This document shows, one piece after another, positions 5,998-6,086 of a stretch of DNA of 6,086 nucleotides. A program made the translations under genes and the position numbers. How positions within the stretch are numbered: position 1 is the stretch's first letter; the number at the start of each line of letters is the position of its first letter. The stretch comes from Deltaproteobacteria bacterium (lineage in GTDB: Bacteria > Desulfobacterota > Syntrophia > Syntrophales > UBA2210), in NCBI GenBank assembly GCA_011056825.1, contig DSBH01000088.1, forward strand, positions 1 to 6,086, read 5' to 3'. The notes under the pieces were generated by a model. That model saw only the letters and a list, made by a program, of their open reading frames with translations, had not been told where the DNA came from and searched no databases.

Positions 5998-6013
5998 TGG
6001 CACAGTACTTTCT
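5998..6013 (+). promoter_or_regulatory. Candidate sigma-54 (-24/-12) promoter
   Basis: TGGCAC (5998-6003) matches the -24 element exactly. At the required spacing the -12 element reads TTTCT (6009-6013) instead of TTGCW, so the first base of the key GC pair is T. Transcription would start near 6024, leaving a leader of about 41 nt with a strong ribosome site. A TATAAT at 6017-6022 is the competing sigma-70 reading, but no -35 hexamer sits at a normal distance from it. Confidence 0.5.
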
Positions 6014-6064
6014 ATATATAATAACAAAAGGAAACAATAATCCGACACGAAGGAGGGCGGAACG

Positions 6065-6086
6065 ATGAAACGGACATTACAGACAA
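6065..6086 (+). CDS. Start of a truncated gene at the window edge, product unknown
   Basis: An ATG at 6065 has AAGGAGG eight bases upstream and begins Met-Lys-Arg-Thr-Leu-Gln-Thr before the window ends. The basic start would suit a signal peptide or an ordinary cytosolic protein, so nothing can be said about function. The start is supported by the strong ribosome site and by the promoter-like elements just upstream. Confidence 0.6.

Larger units (their letters stand above)
5595..6064. other. 470-bp divergent intergenic region between corA and the right-edge gene
   Basis: I see no credible protein gene here; a 10-codon reading frame at 5752-5784 has no ribosome site. From left to right the region contains the corA ribosome site, a possible folded RNA (5654-5732), an AT palindrome (5773-5786), two short dyads (5890-5902 and 5907-5918), a strongly AT-rich tract (about 5931-5985), a sigma-54-like promoter (5998-6013) and a strong SD sequence before 6065. 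A spacer this long and structured, between divergent genes, suggests regulated transcription of at least one of them. Confidence 0.8.

Overview
The window carries five complete protein genes and the first codons of a sixth. I see no rRNA, tRNA, CRISPR array, transposase or prophage gene. Coding sequence has roughly balanced GC and the spacers are clearly AT-richer. Most genes have strong Shine-Dalgarno (SD) sequences (for example AAAGGAGG and AAGGAGG). The two-PAS regulator ending in a LuxR helix-turn-helix, a probable sigma-54 (-24/-12) promoter at the right edge and an archaeal/bacterial-type glycogen debranching enzyme together suggest a Gram-negative anaerobe, perhaps a Desulfobacterota member of the Syntrophus type. 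That assignment is inference from gene content only.

Layout from left to right: a GH133-type debranching enzyme gene (minus strand, 8-1990) preceded by an imperfect 23-bp dyad at 2051-2073. Next comes a perfect 16-bp hairpin (2126-2162) just past the end of a small KH-domain RNA-binding protein gene (khpA-like, minus, 2183-2413), which has a long AT-rich leader. The PAS-PAS-LuxR regulator gene (minus, 2622-3857) follows. A 264-bp divergent spacer leads to a short two-helix LapA/DUF1049 membrane protein gene (plus, 4122-4445). It converges on a CorA divalent-cation transporter gene (minus, 4521-5594). A 470-bp spacer (5595-6064) then holds a possible folded RNA, an AT palindrome, a pair of dyads, an AT-rich tract and a sigma-54-like promoter that would drive the truncated plus-strand gene starting at 6065.

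The genes do not form an obvious pathway or operon. They read as single-gene units of metabolism (storage glucan breakdown), RNA biology (KhpA), signalling (PAS-LuxR), envelope (LapA) and ion transport (CorA). Every spacer is longer than about 70 bp. I found no clearly new multi-gene system. The parts most worth a second look are non-coding: the 5595-6064 spacer, the khpA leader and the dyad in front of the debranching enzyme gene.
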